Positions 24,943-34,195 of a stretch of DNA of 64,000 bases are shown here, piece by piece. The notes under the pieces are model-generated. The model was not told the origin of the DNA. It was given only the letters and a program-made list of their open reading frames with translations, and did no database searches. Both the position numbers and the translations under genes were made by a program. Positions within the stretch are counted from its first letter, which is position 1. The number at the start of each line of letters is the position of its first letter. This DNA comes from Mageeibacillus sp. UBA1212 (GTDB lineage Bacteria > Bacillota > Clostridia > UBA1212): NCBI GenBank assembly GCA_002309655.1, contig DBXM01000016.1, positions 75,977 to 139,976 on the forward strand, given 5' to 3'.

Positions 24943-26967
24943 ATGACTAAACTCAGCCAGATCAAGCTTAAAATAGGCTGCGCGGATTTCGGCGGCCTAA
25001 ACCCACTTCCCGACGTTCGCCCGACTTTCCCGGATCCCGAACGCGACTGGTCCGACCGGAACGTCTCTCTTCTTGACGAAGATGACGGTCTTTTTACCGA
25101 CTACGGCGACCACCCCGGCGCCTTCCCGTACCGTCTTCAGGACCTCTACGACAGATCGACGCAGAAAAGATCCGTCGATGCCGTCGTTCTCGAGAACTCG
25201 CGTCTGAAAGCGGTTTTTATACCGTCTCTCGGAGGCAAGCTCTGGTCCCTTTTCGACAAGCGCGCCAAGCGTGAACTTCTTTACCGCAACAGCCTGATCC
25301 GCCCCTGCAACCTCGCCATCAGGAACGCCTGGACTGCCGGCGGCATCGAATGGAATTTCGGCTTCCGCGGCCACAGCCCGCAGACCTGTTCCACCGTTCA
25401 CACCGCCGTAACCGCGCTCTCCGACGGCACACCCGTTCTCCGCTTTTACTGGTTTGAACGTGTCCGCTGCTGCGTCGTCCAGATGGACATCTTCCTTCCT
25501 GAACGCTCCGAGCTGCTTTATGTCCGCACAAGAATCACCAACCCGAACGCGGAAGTCGTTCCCGTCTACTGGTGGTCTAACATCGCCGTTCCCCAGAACG
25601 AAGGCGACCGCGTTATAGTGCCGGCCGACGACGTCTACACCTCGAAAGGTCCCGACATCGCGAAATACCCGATCAGCGACTTCAGAGGTCTCGACATGAC
25701 CTACCCCTTGAACTGCATCATCGCCAAGGACTTTTTCTGGAAAACGCTGGAAAACAAGCCCCGCTACATCGCGCAGGTAGGAAAAGACGGCTACGGTCTT
25801 CTGGAAACGTCCACTTCCCGCCTCTTGGGCCGCAAGCTGTTTGTCTGGGGCAACTCTAACGGCGGACGCAACTGGATGAACTATCTTACCGCCGACAACG
25901 AGGACGGCAGCTACGACGAAATTCAGTGCGGTCTCGCCCACACCCAGTACGAATGCATCCCGATGCCTCCCCACACTGTCTGGGAATGGCTCGAATCATA
26001 CGGTTCAATCACCGCCGACCCGGAGAAAACTCATGGCAACTGGAACGACGCCCGCGCCGAAGTGGAACGCTGCCTTACCAGGAAGATTACACCGCAGAAG
26101 ATCGAGGAACTTCTCGAAGCGACCCGTCCGATGGCAAAATCGCCAGCCGAAAAGGTCATCATCCGCGGCGACGGCTGGGGTGCCCTCGAACTTCTCCGCC
26201 TTGAAAAAGCCGGAGCCGCGCTTGGCCTTATGTGCCCGCACCTCGATTTCGGTCCCGCTTCTGACGAACAAAGCGCCTGGGTGTCGCTTCTCACCGAAGG
26301 CACCGTCGGCGAACACGATCCACTCGAGGCCCCTGCCTCATATATGTACCAGATTTCCTGGACCGTAATGCTCGAAAAGGCAATCGACGGCAAAGACTCA
26401 AGCAACTGGTACGCGCACTACCTTCTTGGAACTATCCGCCTCTACGAAGGCCGCATTCAGGAAGCGCGCAGGCTTCTCGACTGGTCCAACATGCTCGCGC
26501 CTAATCCGTGGGCGACTTACTGCCTCGCAGTCCTCTCCGAGAAAACCGGCGACAGAGAAAAAGCCGCCGAATACGCTCTCAACGCATACCGCAGACATTC
26601 CGGAGGTGGCTCTTCTTCTCTGGCTGCCGAGTGCATCCGGATGCTTCGCAGCGCGAAAAAGAATGAACAGCTCGTCTCGTTCTACCGCTCTCTGCCGGTA
26701 TCTCTGAAACGAAGCAGCCGCCTCAAACTCTACTGCGCTTTTGCCGAACTCGATCTCGGCCACATTGAAGCCGCCGAAACGCTTCTCTTCGGCCCCGACG
26801 GAAATACTGTTCTTGTTGTTCCCGACATCCGCGAAGGCGAAGAATCCGTGACACGCCTCTGGTTCCTTATTCAGGAGAAAAAAGGCGTCCCCCGCGACAG
26901 CATCGCGGAGCCCCCACAGAATCTCGACTTCCGCGTCGCCGCCCGCTCCTCCGAGCTCACAGACTGA
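24943..26967 (+). CDS. DUF5107 domain protein with TPR-like C-terminus
   Basis: The 674-residue protein has an N-terminal DUF5107 domain (about 40-340), a galactose-mutarotase-like beta-sandwich, recognised from FIPSLGGKLWSLFDKRAKRE, AGGIEWNFGFRGHSP and VYWWSNIAVPQNEGDRVI. Residues about 460-620 form helical TPR-like repeats (YAHYLLGTIRLYEGRIQEAR, AEYALNAYRR). There is no signal peptide. DUF5107 proteins are common in saccharolytic bacteria beside glycosidase genes and are thought to bind or process sugars. It is followed by a strong terminator. Confidence 0.87.
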   Translation: MTKLSQIKLKIGCADFGGLNPLPDVRPTFPDPERDWSDRNVSLLDEDDGLFTDYGDHPGAFPYRLQDLYDRSTQKRSVDAVVLENSRLKAVFIPSLGGKLWSLFDKRAKRELLYRNSLIRPCNLAIRNAWTAGGIEWNFGFRGHSPQTCSTVHTAVTALSDGTPVLRFYWFERVRCCVVQMDIFLPERSELLYVRTRITNPNAEVVPVYWWSNIAVPQNEGDRVIVPADDVYTSKGPDIAKYPISDFRGLDMTYPLNCIIAKDFFWKTLENKPRYIAQVGKDGYGLLETSTSRLLGRKLFVWGNSNGGRNWMNYLTADNEDGSYDEIQCGLAHTQYECIPMPPHTVWEWLESYGSITADPEKTHGNWNDARAEVERCLTRKITPQKIEELLEATRPMAKSPAEKVIIRGDGWGALELLRLEKAGAALGLMCPHLDFGPASDEQSAWVSLLTEGTVGEHDPLEAPASYMYQISWTVMLEKAIDGKDSSNWYAHYLLGTIRLYEGRIQEARRLLDWSNMLAPNPWATYCLAVLSEKTGDREKAAEYALNAYRRHSGGGSSSLAAECIRMLRSAKKNEQLVSFYRSLPVSLKRSSRLKLYCAFAELDLGHIEAAETLLFGPDGNTVLVVPDIREGEESVTRLWFLIQEKKGVPRDSIAEPPQNLDFRVAARSSELTD

Positions 26968-26978
26968 CTGTCATTCAC

Positions 26979-27020
26979 GCCGCCTTTTCCCTGATTCCAG
27001 CGGAAAAGGCGGCTTTCTTT
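26979..27020 (+). terminator. Strong terminator after the DUF5107 gene
   Basis: A perfect 12-bp stem (26979-26990 with 27002-27013) is followed by TTCTTTTT. The rest of the gap up to 27205 holds nothing recognisable. Confidence 0.9.
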
Positions 27021-27205
27021 TTAACATGGCCGCAACGCGTGCGACATATAATATCTACGAGAAAATCCGCAACAGACAGACAAAATCCGCCGCACGAAAA
27101 CGGACAACTCCCGGCACACATGAAATAGCCGGCGAAGTGTATTCCACTCTCGAATAAGCGGCGGATCAACGTCTCAGACGTATTGTTTATATATTAAAAT
27201 AATTG

Positions 27206-28651
27206 TCAGATTACAGGCTCCTCAACAGCCAGATTGGTTATCTTATAGAACCCGCCTTCTCTCAAAGCGCTTTCCTTTATTGCGAGCTTTACAGGCTTCT
27301 CGCCTTCAAAAACGCCGGCGCAGACTTCGTATTCGCCCTTGGGCAGATCTCTCAGATCAAGATCGACGGTAAACTCCTGTTTTTCTCCCGATTCAAGCCT
27401 CCTCAGGTCGCCCTCAACCGGAATGATCTTTTTAAACCCGTTTCCGCTCACGCACACCTTGATATCGAATTTCCAGTAAGGCCTCGCCCATCCGCGGTTC
27501 TCAAAGCAGAGCGTCAACGCGTTGTGTGCGGTCGCGTAAGCCTTCGAAGGCGCGACAGCGTAAGGTACGAACAGCCAGTACCCCAGTCTGTTCGCGCAGT
27601 ATTCCGTCAGATACCTTTCGTTTTTCAGCCAGGAATCCGGATATCCGTGGAATCCCGCAAACGTGGCTTTCGAGTTCTTAAGCGCCTCAATAATGGTGAA
27701 TCCGTCTCTGTAGTAGCAGTCGTAATACGGCCTGACATACGTATAGTGCGCGAATTCGATTACGCTTGGCGCGTATTTCGCCAGCCTCTGAAACGCCCAC
27801 GGCGCACGCATCGTGTCATACCCCATGTCCGTTGCATAGCCGTCGCAGCATATGGAGTCGTCCTGCAGCCCCAGACCGTGGCTCTCGCAGAAGCGGAGCA
27901 TATCCTCCACTTCTTCCTGCCCATGCACCATGCGCCCTATAATGTGGTCGTCGTTCGCGACAACGAACTTATCCGGGAAGTATTTGAGGTGCAGAAGGAA
28001 GTGCTTTTTGACTGTCTCAAGCGGGTATATAACTCCGTCGCCTTCGACCGTATGTCCCTCACCCCAGGTTCCGTAAGTGCCGACGTCGATGAGTTCGACT
28101 CTCGGGTCGGAGTTGTATTTTTTGCCGAGTTCGGCCATGAAAAGCTCAAGTCTTTCCAGAAAATACGGATCTCCGTAGTCAGGCTGTATCGAGCGGCCTT
28201 CCGGTCTGTAGCACACGGCGCCCTTTTCGAAAACGTACCTGGGAGTCGCGAATTCCATTGCCGGACTCGATTCGTATGCGCACGCCCTTAAAGAGAATGT
28301 GTATCCGCGTTTCGACCACCTGTCCATGATCTCGTCAAGAAACCCGAAATCATAAACGCCTTCCTCTTTTTCCACGTCCGCCCAGTCAAACCTGAGATAA
28401 AGGTGATTCATCGCCGGAAACGTGTCGATAAAGTCCTCCGATAGATTCCTGTCCCGGTACGCTCCCGCTCTGAAACCGTTGTCGATATAGTGCCAGAACC
28501 ACCCCTTATGCGGGTTTTTAAGCACCGTCTTGTCGTCCTCAAGCGGCCTCAGATCGATAAACCCCGCCCTCTCGGGAACGACGTCGAACATTCCCCGCTC
28601 CGTCTGACTCTCCATCGGCCTTGTCTGTTTTCTCTCGTTAATAAAAGCCAT
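27206..28651 (-). CDS. DUF4832-type glycosidase-like TIM barrel protein
   Basis: The 481-residue protein starts with VLKNPHKGWFWHYIDNG and MNHLYLRFDWADVEKEEGVYDF, the pattern of GH42-like barrels that open a DUF4874/DUF4832 architecture. The segment ELIDVGTYGTWGEGH near 200 is the likely acid/base strand. The C-terminal third (NRLGYWLFVPYAV, LTLCFENRGWARPYWKFDIKV) fits the DUF4832 beta-sandwich. No signal peptide is present. The domain is widespread in glycan degraders, with no biochemistry known to me. It lies 45 bases downstream of the five-bladed-propeller lipoprotein gene, so the pair is probably one operon. Confidence 0.8.
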   Translation of the reverse strand: MAFINERKQTRPMESQTERGMFDVVPERAGFIDLRPLEDDKTVLKNPHKGWFWHYIDNGFRAGAYRDRNLSEDFIDTFPAMNHLYLRFDWADVEKEEGVYDFGFLDEIMDRWSKRGYTFSLRACAYESSPAMEFATPRYVFEKGAVCYRPEGRSIQPDYGDPYFLERLELFMAELGKKYNSDPRVELIDVGTYGTWGEGHTVEGDGVIYPLETVKKHFLLHLKYFPDKFVVANDDHIIGRMVHGQEEVEDMLRFCESHGLGLQDDSICCDGYATDMGYDTMRAPWAFQRLAKYAPSVIEFAHYTYVRPYYDCYYRDGFTIIEALKNSKATFAGFHGYPDSWLKNERYLTEYCANRLGYWLFVPYAVAPSKAYATAHNALTLCFENRGWARPYWKFDIKVCVSGNGFKKIIPVEGDLRRLESGEKQEFTVDLDLRDLPKGEYEVCAGVFEGEKPVKLAIKESALREGGFYKITNLAVEEPVI

Positions 28652-28696
28652 AATATCCTCCGAAAACCGTAGTCTAAGCCTGCATTTTCCCTATAT

Positions 28697-30439
28697 TTAT
28701 TCTCTGCTGTCCTTCACAACGACCTTCACTTCAAAACTTCTCTCTCCGCACACCGTCACCTTGACGGTAACCTCACCCGGCGCAACGGGAATAACCACTC
28801 CTCTGTCGCTCACTTTCGCTATTTTTGTATCGGACGACTCGAACGTCACGGGGAACTTTTTGACGCTGATAAGCTCGTTCTCGTTGAAAATCTCTCCCCA
28901 CGTCTTGTCCGAAAACGTGATCAATCCGCGGATCTGCGGCCTGTGGTTATTCGCGAGATCGACTTCGTACAGTTCTTTTACCGGCCTGAAATCCACTACC
29001 GTTTTATTGTAGTCGTCCATCGGCTCGTCCTGATAGTCCAGAACATACACGTAGAAGAACGACTCAAAGCCCTTGTATTTGACCTTAACGACCGTGAACC
29101 CCGGCTTCCCGAGAAGCTGCATCTCGTTCTTCGAAAACGCCAGCATCGTTTTGTCGTACCCGTAAAACTTAATGTTCTTGGTGTCCTCGATTGCATGCCC
29201 TCCGAGCGCAGAGTCAAACCAGATTATCGAGACGTCAGAGTACTGAGTTGACAGGTATCTCTCGACAATGCGGGTCGTCGCGGAAATCGCAATCGGTTTG
29301 CTTGTATCGATTTCCCTGAAATAGTCGTCTTTAATAACGCTCCGGTCGCTGTCCGGCGAGAATACAGGCGCACCTTCATAAGTTTCGATGTCGATTTCCT
29401 GAACCGCGGTCGCCCACTTGCCCCAGTTTCCCGACGCACCGTCGCTGAAAGCGTATCCCACAAAAAGCTTGTCTTTAAACTGAATATGCCCGTCCGGCCT
29501 TTTGGCGATTCCCATATTATGGCAATACGCGTAAAGGTCCTTTCTTACAAAATCAGTCTGGTAGAAGCTAATTCCGTCTTCGGATTCGTAAACCGCGATG
29601 CCGCTCTCCGCCGAGAATCTCTTCTGCGTCATAAACGCCATGAACTTTCCGGTGTCTTCGGAATAGACCATGTCCGACGAGTCCTGGGAATCGTGTTTCG
29701 TCACCGCAACGCCCCTGTACTGAAGCCTCGCGGGCCAGTCCTCGGCGGTGTCGCTGGTCGAAACCCTTGTATAGTTTCCCTCCGGGCACGCCCAGGTATA
29801 ATACATGTAAAGCGTGTCGCCGACAACCACAAAGCTCGGCTCGCCCGCTCCGTACTGCAGGTCGTGCTCGTCATAGTAAATGATCGGTGCGGGGTCTCCT
29901 CCCCATCCCTCGCCGTTCCATTTTTCGTAGGGGCCGAACGCGTTCTTAGACCTCGCGACGAAGACGTTATTGTTAACTCCCCCGCGAAGCCCTTCTATCG
30001 TCGAGGTGTATCCGAGGTAGTAGTACCCGCCGAAATAAACGACTCCGGGATCGCAACAAGAATACTTGTCCATTGAATTCGGGTTCGGCACAAGAACGAC
30101 CCGCTCGTCCCCGAAATCAAATCCGTTGTCGGAATGCCTGACCGATATCCAGTCCCACTCTCCGAGCGACCCGTTTGTCGAGAACCATGCGTCGCAAGAA
30201 CCGTCAGCGTAGTAAATGATCGAAGGTCCGTATCTGTAGCCTCCCGATCCGACCGGCGGCGTATATATTATTTCCGGTTCACCGGCGGCAGTCACTTTAA
30301 GATGCACGTCAGGATCCGCTTCGATAGCAGGAAGTTCATCGTCGAACAGCGGTATCACGTTTCCGCGCACGCATCCAGACGCCGCAAAGACCGCGCCCGC
30401 CGCAAGCAATAATATCAAAACCGGAATTATTTTTTTCAT
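28697..30439 (-). CDS. Lipoprotein with five-bladed beta-propeller (GH43/GH32-like) and C-terminal Big_2-like domain
   Basis: The 580-residue protein has a lipoprotein signal (ASGC, Cys23). Residues about 60-350 show repeating propeller blades of glycosidase type (YGPSIIYYADGSCDAWFST, CCDPGVVYFGGYYYLGYTS, GAGEPSFVVVGDTLYMYYTW). The C-terminus (about 500-580) looks like a bacterial Ig-like Big_2 domain (VTFESSDTKIAKVSDRGVV, VTVKVTV). It is probably surface-anchored and acts on or binds an arabinan, xylan or fructan-like glycan, but catalytic acids were not assigned. It is co-directional with the DUF4832 gene and has its own promoter at 30474-30502. Confidence 0.72.
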   Translation of the reverse strand: MKKIIPVLILLLAAGAVFAASGCVRGNVIPLFDDELPAIEADPDVHLKVTAAGEPEIIYTPPVGSGGYRYGPSIIYYADGSCDAWFSTNGSLGEWDWISVRHSDNGFDFGDERVVLVPNPNSMDKYSCCDPGVVYFGGYYYLGYTSTIEGLRGGVNNNVFVARSKNAFGPYEKWNGEGWGGDPAPIIYYDEHDLQYGAGEPSFVVVGDTLYMYYTWACPEGNYTRVSTSDTAEDWPARLQYRGVAVTKHDSQDSSDMVYSEDTGKFMAFMTQKRFSAESGIAVYESEDGISFYQTDFVRKDLYAYCHNMGIAKRPDGHIQFKDKLFVGYAFSDGASGNWGKWATAVQEIDIETYEGAPVFSPDSDRSVIKDDYFREIDTSKPIAISATTRIVERYLSTQYSDVSIIWFDSALGGHAIEDTKNIKFYGYDKTMLAFSKNEMQLLGKPGFTVVKVKYKGFESFFYVYVLDYQDEPMDDYNKTVVDFRPVKELYEVDLANNHRPQIRGLITFSDKTWGEIFNENELISVKKFPVTFESSDTKIAKVSDRGVVIPVAPGEVTVKVTVCGERSFEVKVVVKDSRE

Positions 30440-30473
30440 AACGCCTCTCAGCCAGCCGTATTTTTCACCGCTA

Positions 30474-30502
30474 ATTATACTCTAAGAAGCCGTCGAAAAC
30501 AA
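30474..30502 (-). promoter_or_regulatory. Promoter of the propeller lipoprotein / DUF4832 operon
   Basis: On the minus strand, TTGTTT (30497-30502), a 17-bp spacer and a perfect TATAAT (30474-30479) lie 34 bases before the start codon. Confidence 0.65.
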
Positions 30503-30580
30503 GAGCGCGCGTACCTCTCACACCCCCAATCTTTCAAATAAAATGCACCGCCCGAACCAGCATTAATACCAATCCTTTCT

Positions 30581-31594
30581 TTACCCGCTCTCATACTGGT
30601 AGGAATGCTGGTAGAACGACACTTCAACAGTAATTCCGCACCTTACCATACACTCGTTCGATATTCTAAGCAGTTTTTCCGCATTCTCAAGCCCGCTCAG
30701 ATTGTCCGGCAGAATCAGAATCATCTTTTTTGATTTGATTTCCTTCTTTGTAACCGTCACGCCGTCGCACTCGCCCTCCTCAAAAGCCGCCAGCTTTTCG
30801 GCCATGTTCAGCACTTTTCTCAAAAGCTCTCTCTCCGAAGCGTACGAAGGCGCAGTTGCGTCGACAGAGTAAAGCATCGTGGCAACCCCGGTTTTCCTGT
30901 CGATAATGTCAATCACGGGAAAGAACGATGGGAGATTGGAACTGTATATTTCTTCAAGAACCCGCCCGCGTTTCAGCGAAGGCAGCTCCCACACATTTAT
31001 CTCGTCAACCGTATACCTTGAGCATCCTCCGTAAAGCCACCCGTTCCCTTTCAGGCAGAAAAACGCCCTTACCCCCGCGCCTTCTCCGAATATTACAGGG
31101 AAAACGTAATCGCTTCTCGTATACACCTTGACCGTGAATTCATTTCCGTTTTCGTAGAACTCGCTTCCCGCCAGCGATACGATCTCCGCCTTGAACGGAA
31201 GGCCCGATTTCACTCTTTCTTTTTCGAGCTCTTCGGCAAGAACCCCCTGCATCACCGCAGTCCATGCGCCAGATTCGATCTTCGAAAACGCCACCGACGC
31301 CAGCTCATTCGCGATCTTCCCCGACATTCCGTCCTCGGGAAGGCAGTCCATCGCCTTTCTCCTTACGTTTTCTTTCAGCGACTCAAGTCCACTCTTATAG
31401 AAGATGCACGAATCGCAAGCAAGCTTCTCGGAGGCAGTCAGCACCGCGTTCGCCGTCATATAATAGAGGCAGAAATACTGTATCATCCCGATAAGAAAGA
31501 ATACCGTAAAGGAGAAAAATACCGAAGTTATCGCCCCCTCGATGCTTATAGAACCGCCGGAACTGCGCACGCCCTCTTCTTTAATATGACGCAT
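30581..31594 (-). CDS. TadE-like pilin-related protein
   Basis: The 337-residue protein has the TadE-type start: a short basic leader, GGSISIEGAITSVFFSF with a glutamate near the start of one hydrophobic helix (about 19-42), then a long extracellular part. The ATG at 31594 was chosen with AAGGTG upstream; a GTG two codons earlier is too close to that site. It overlaps the DUF5702 gene end by 14 bases. TadE-like proteins are minor pilins of Tad/Flp type IV pili, in which the glutamate follows the prepilin cleavage site. It is the last gene of a three-gene operon. Confidence 0.75.
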   Translation of the reverse strand: MRHIKEEGVRSSGGSISIEGAITSVFFSFTVFFLIGMIQYFCLYYMTANAVLTASEKLACDSCIFYKSGLESLKENVRRKAMDCLPEDGMSGKIANELASVAFSKIESGAWTAVMQGVLAEELEKERVKSGLPFKAEIVSLAGSEFYENGNEFTVKVYTRSDYVFPVIFGEGAGVRAFFCLKGNGWLYGGCSRYTVDEINVWELPSLKRGRVLEEIYSSNLPSFFPVIDIIDRKTGVATMLYSVDATAPSYASERELLRKVLNMAEKLAAFEEGECDGVTVTKKEIKSKKMILILPDNLSGLENAEKLLRISNECMVRCGITVEVSFYQHSYQYESG

Positions 31595-33704
31595 CCGCAC
31601 TCACCTTCCAATCGTACCTTCTTCTGAACAGTCTGTCCGTCATCAAAAACGTTTTGACCTTCATAGTGCATTCGGCGGAAACGCTCGCGGCAAAATCTTC
31701 GATTTCCTTGTACATGCCGTTGTCCTTCCAGTAATTGAGTTCAATTATGTCCTGGATGCGCCCGAGTTTTGTCTCCAAGGGAACCGTCAGCAGCAGGATC
31801 CTCAGATATTCACTGTATGACATTGCAGAGAGGTTTGTGCTTTCACCCCTTCCGGAACCGGTTGAATCACCGCTCCCTGAGTTCCCGCCGTTTTCGCCGA
31901 TAGCGCTTCCGGCCTCACCGAGAACACCCTCTATCGACACCTTCCAGTCCTTCTCTCTTTTAATCAGAGGAACCTTTTTGCCTCCGTGCAGATCCGCGAT
32001 GTCCATTCCTGTCTCCAGAAAAGCCCATGACAGCACTATCGCTGCGGTTACCGGAGCCTCCCCGCATGAAATCTCTTCGACTGCTTCCGATTTTTCCTCG
32101 CTCGACATAATGTGAAGCACGTTCAATCCAAGCCTCAGCGAAAACAGTTCCGCGTATGCCGCGAGCATATTCTCGTCATCCGTTCTGCCACCGAAAAGCA
32201 CATACTCTATCTCGCCGTTTAAAAGGTGCGCATTCGAGTCCTTGACCTCCGAGGTATTCTTCATGTAGGTCGCAATATAGTCGTCGATATAGTACCACTC
32301 CATGCAGCCTGTGAGCGCGTCCTCCAGCCTTTTCGCAAAGCCCGCGTACCCTTCCAGCGAAGTCGAGAATTTCAGTTTCTCGGCCACCCATGTAATGCTG
32401 CGCCAGATCTTTTCAAAAGACCAGTCTTCACCTTCTTTCGAAGGCAGCTCTTCATAAATGTCGGGATCGATCTCGGAGTTAGCCGCGGGAAGAAAATGAA
32501 GGAAATCCGACGCCGCGTCGACCGCAGTTTGATAAAGGCTCTCCTGAGAAGATGACGCAGCGGTCTGTTCGTAGTTGTTCTGCTCCACTTTGAGATAGTT
32601 TCTGTATGCGTTTCCCGCGGCATCTATAACCGCGTATATTTCCCCCAGAACCACCGGATTACCGGCCGCGATCGTCTGCTCAAGCTCGTATTCCGCCGCC
32701 GTGGCCTTCTGAAGACTGTAGTAATTCTTCCCGAGCTTATCCGCGACGATAGAATAGTCACCGTTTTCGCCGAGTTTTTTTCGCCTTTCCTTTATCTTTT
32801 TGATGATTTCATCCGCGGACTCCTCTCCGTCATCCGAGGTCCTCGCCTCGCTCTCCGCTTTGCTCAGAAGCTTCCCCGCCTCCCTCGTTAGTTCGATAAT
32901 ATCCTCCGTAATGTCAAGCGCCTGTCTGTTGTTCTCCGAAAAAATCACCGCCCCCATCAGAAAAGTCTTGACCGCGTTCTTCAGCAATTCCGCAGCCCTT
33001 TCGTCATAGATCTCCAGTTCGGCAGGAACCGCCTGCGTCACCTTTTTTATCTCGGCATCCAGATTTTTCGCAAATATCGTGTCGAAAAAGCCGTTGACGC
33101 CGCCGGCGACCGCACCGTAAACGCCGTTAAGCGCAAGCTCAAGGTCCTTCCTCTTTCCTTCAATCTCCTCGATTATGTTGTCCGCCCGGTTTATATAGGT
33201 ATAAGCGCTGACTTTCCGCCCCGCTCCGACCATTGCCTGCACCTTCTCCACAATCGAAACCGCCGCGTTCCCCCATGATTTGTATTTCATAAGGTCCCTG
33301 ATCTCTTCACGAAGCACGTCCTTGTCGGCAAGCGAATCCCCGTAGCTGATTTCAAATCCGGTCACCTCCCTTTCGGGAATGAAAAACATATCGTAATCGC
33401 CGCGCGCGAAAAGTCCCGTCATTCCCTGATTTCTGCTCTCCCGTGTTATCTCGTAGAACCGGTTCGAAAGCTCGTCTTCTTTGGTGATATCGACGAAGTA
33501 CAGACCGTAATTCGCTTCGAGCCGCCTGTCGAACTGGGCAAGCACCGACGCGCACGCAAAATCCGCGACTCTCTCTGAAATCCTTCTCTGAAACGCGACG
33601 GCGAGAATGTCCTGAAACGCGAAATTCAGCAGAATCACAGAAGCGGTTATTATGCACATCATCGGCGTCACCGATCCGCTATTCCTCCCCGAAAAGCATT
33701 TCAA
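31581..33704 (-). CDS. DUF5702 domain protein (Tad-pilus-associated)
   Basis: The protein is about 707 residues with a TTG start at 33704, chosen because AGGGGGTG lies six to seven bases upstream. An ATG-free extension to 33725 is possible. Residues 1-35 (GRNSGSVTPMMCIITASVIL) form one membrane helix with the SVTP/SLTV-like start of Tad minor pilins. The region FACASVLAQFDRRLEANYGLYFVD is characteristic of DUF5702. A long, mostly helical extracellular body follows. In Clostridia this family sits inside Tad/Flp pilus loci. It overlaps its two neighbours, which indicates a tightly coupled operon. Confidence 0.78.
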   Translation of the reverse strand: MKCFSGRNSGSVTPMMCIITASVILLNFAFQDILAVAFQRRISERVADFACASVLAQFDRRLEANYGLYFVDITKEDELSNRFYEITRESRNQGMTGLFARGDYDMFFIPEREVTGFEISYGDSLADKDVLREEIRDLMKYKSWGNAAVSIVEKVQAMVGAGRKVSAYTYINRADNIIEEIEGKRKDLELALNGVYGAVAGGVNGFFDTIFAKNLDAEIKKVTQAVPAELEIYDERAAELLKNAVKTFLMGAVIFSENNRQALDITEDIIELTREAGKLLSKAESEARTSDDGEESADEIIKKIKERRKKLGENGDYSIVADKLGKNYYSLQKATAAEYELEQTIAAGNPVVLGEIYAVIDAAGNAYRNYLKVEQNNYEQTAASSSQESLYQTAVDAASDFLHFLPAANSEIDPDIYEELPSKEGEDWSFEKIWRSITWVAEKLKFSTSLEGYAGFAKRLEDALTGCMEWYYIDDYIATYMKNTSEVKDSNAHLLNGEIEYVLFGGRTDDENMLAAYAELFSLRLGLNVLHIMSSEEKSEAVEEISCGEAPVTAAIVLSWAFLETGMDIADLHGGKKVPLIKREKDWKVSIEGVLGEAGSAIGENGGNSGSGDSTGSGRGESTNLSAMSYSEYLRILLLTVPLETKLGRIQDIIELNYWKDNGMYKEIEDFAASVSAECTMKVKTFLMTDRLFRRRYDWKVSADASY

Positions 33705-33942
33705 AAATATCACCCCCTGCGTCAAAAACCGAGCTTACGGCTCTGTGAACGTCCGCGTATTCCGGATTACTCTCTACTTCCTTTTCTGAATACCTGACCG
33801 CGCCGGCAAAAACGTTAACGTAGGCGCCGATCAATATCGCAACAAAAATCAGTACCAGCGGAACAACTACGGCCGCCTCCGTAGTCAGACTCCCTTTGTC
33901 GCCCTTAAAGAACCTTTTCCCCTGGATTTTACCGTTTCGCAT
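33679..33942 (-). CDS. Small TadE-like pilin
   Basis: The 87-residue protein has a basic leader ending KGDKGSLTTEAAVVVPLVLIF, where the glutamate near residue 21 opens the single hydrophobic helix as in TadE/TadF pilins. A short tail follows. The ATG at 33942 was chosen with a purine-rich GGGGGGTGG upstream. It is the first gene of the three-gene pilin-like operon. A TATAAT lies 29 bases upstream of the start and an array of nine repeats lies upstream of that. No prepilin peptidase, TadA ATPase or TadB/C platform gene is in this window. Confidence 0.8.
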   Translation of the reverse strand: MRNGKIQGKRFFKGDKGSLTTEAAVVVPLVLIFVAILIGAYVNVFAGAVRYSEKEVESNPEYADVHRAVSSVFDAGGDIFEMLFGEE

Positions 33943-33970
33943 CCTCACCACCCCCCTTTGGTGCAATACG

Positions 33971-33999
33971 ATTATACCCGATCCTTTGCGCGAATGAAA
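33971..33999 (-). promoter_or_regulatory. Promoter of the TadE/DUF5702 operon with weak -35
   Basis: On the minus strand a perfect TATAAT (33971-33976) is preceded at 17 bp by TTTCAT (33994-33999), a poor -35. The repeat array begins 11 bases further upstream, the arrangement expected for an activator-dependent sigma-A promoter. Confidence 0.55.
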
Positions 34000-34009
34000 G
34001 TCTGCACTG

Positions 34010-34100
34010 TTCGTCACATTTCGACAGAATTCGTCGTATTTCGACTTATTTCGTCGCAATACGTCACTTTTCGTCAGTTTTCGACAAATTTCGACGTAAA
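34010..34100 (-). repeat. Nine tandem 10-bp units resembling Spo0A boxes
   Basis: Nine units follow with an exact 10-bp period, each beginning TTCGTC or TTCGAC (one TACGTC), at 34010, 34020, 34030 and so on to 34090. Read on the minus strand the seven-base core is TGACGAA or TGTCGAA in four units and differs by one base in the other five. The consensus equals the 0A box TGNCGAA, and 10-bp centre-to-centre spacing is that known for tandem Spo0A binding. The array occupies about -46 to -130 of the pilin operon promoter. The 307-bp gap 33943-34249 holds this array, the promoter and a terminator. Confidence 0.8.
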
Positions 34101-34195
34101 ATCCGAGAATTTCTCAAAATGCGGCATGTTAAAAGAACGAATAAACTCCAAGCTCGCCCCTCAATAATAGCTCGCCAAAAAACACTTTTTTAAAC

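Noticed and set aside
34010..34100. CRISPR array reading of the 10-bp repeats
   Set aside because: The units are only 10 bp with no spacers, and there are no cas genes.
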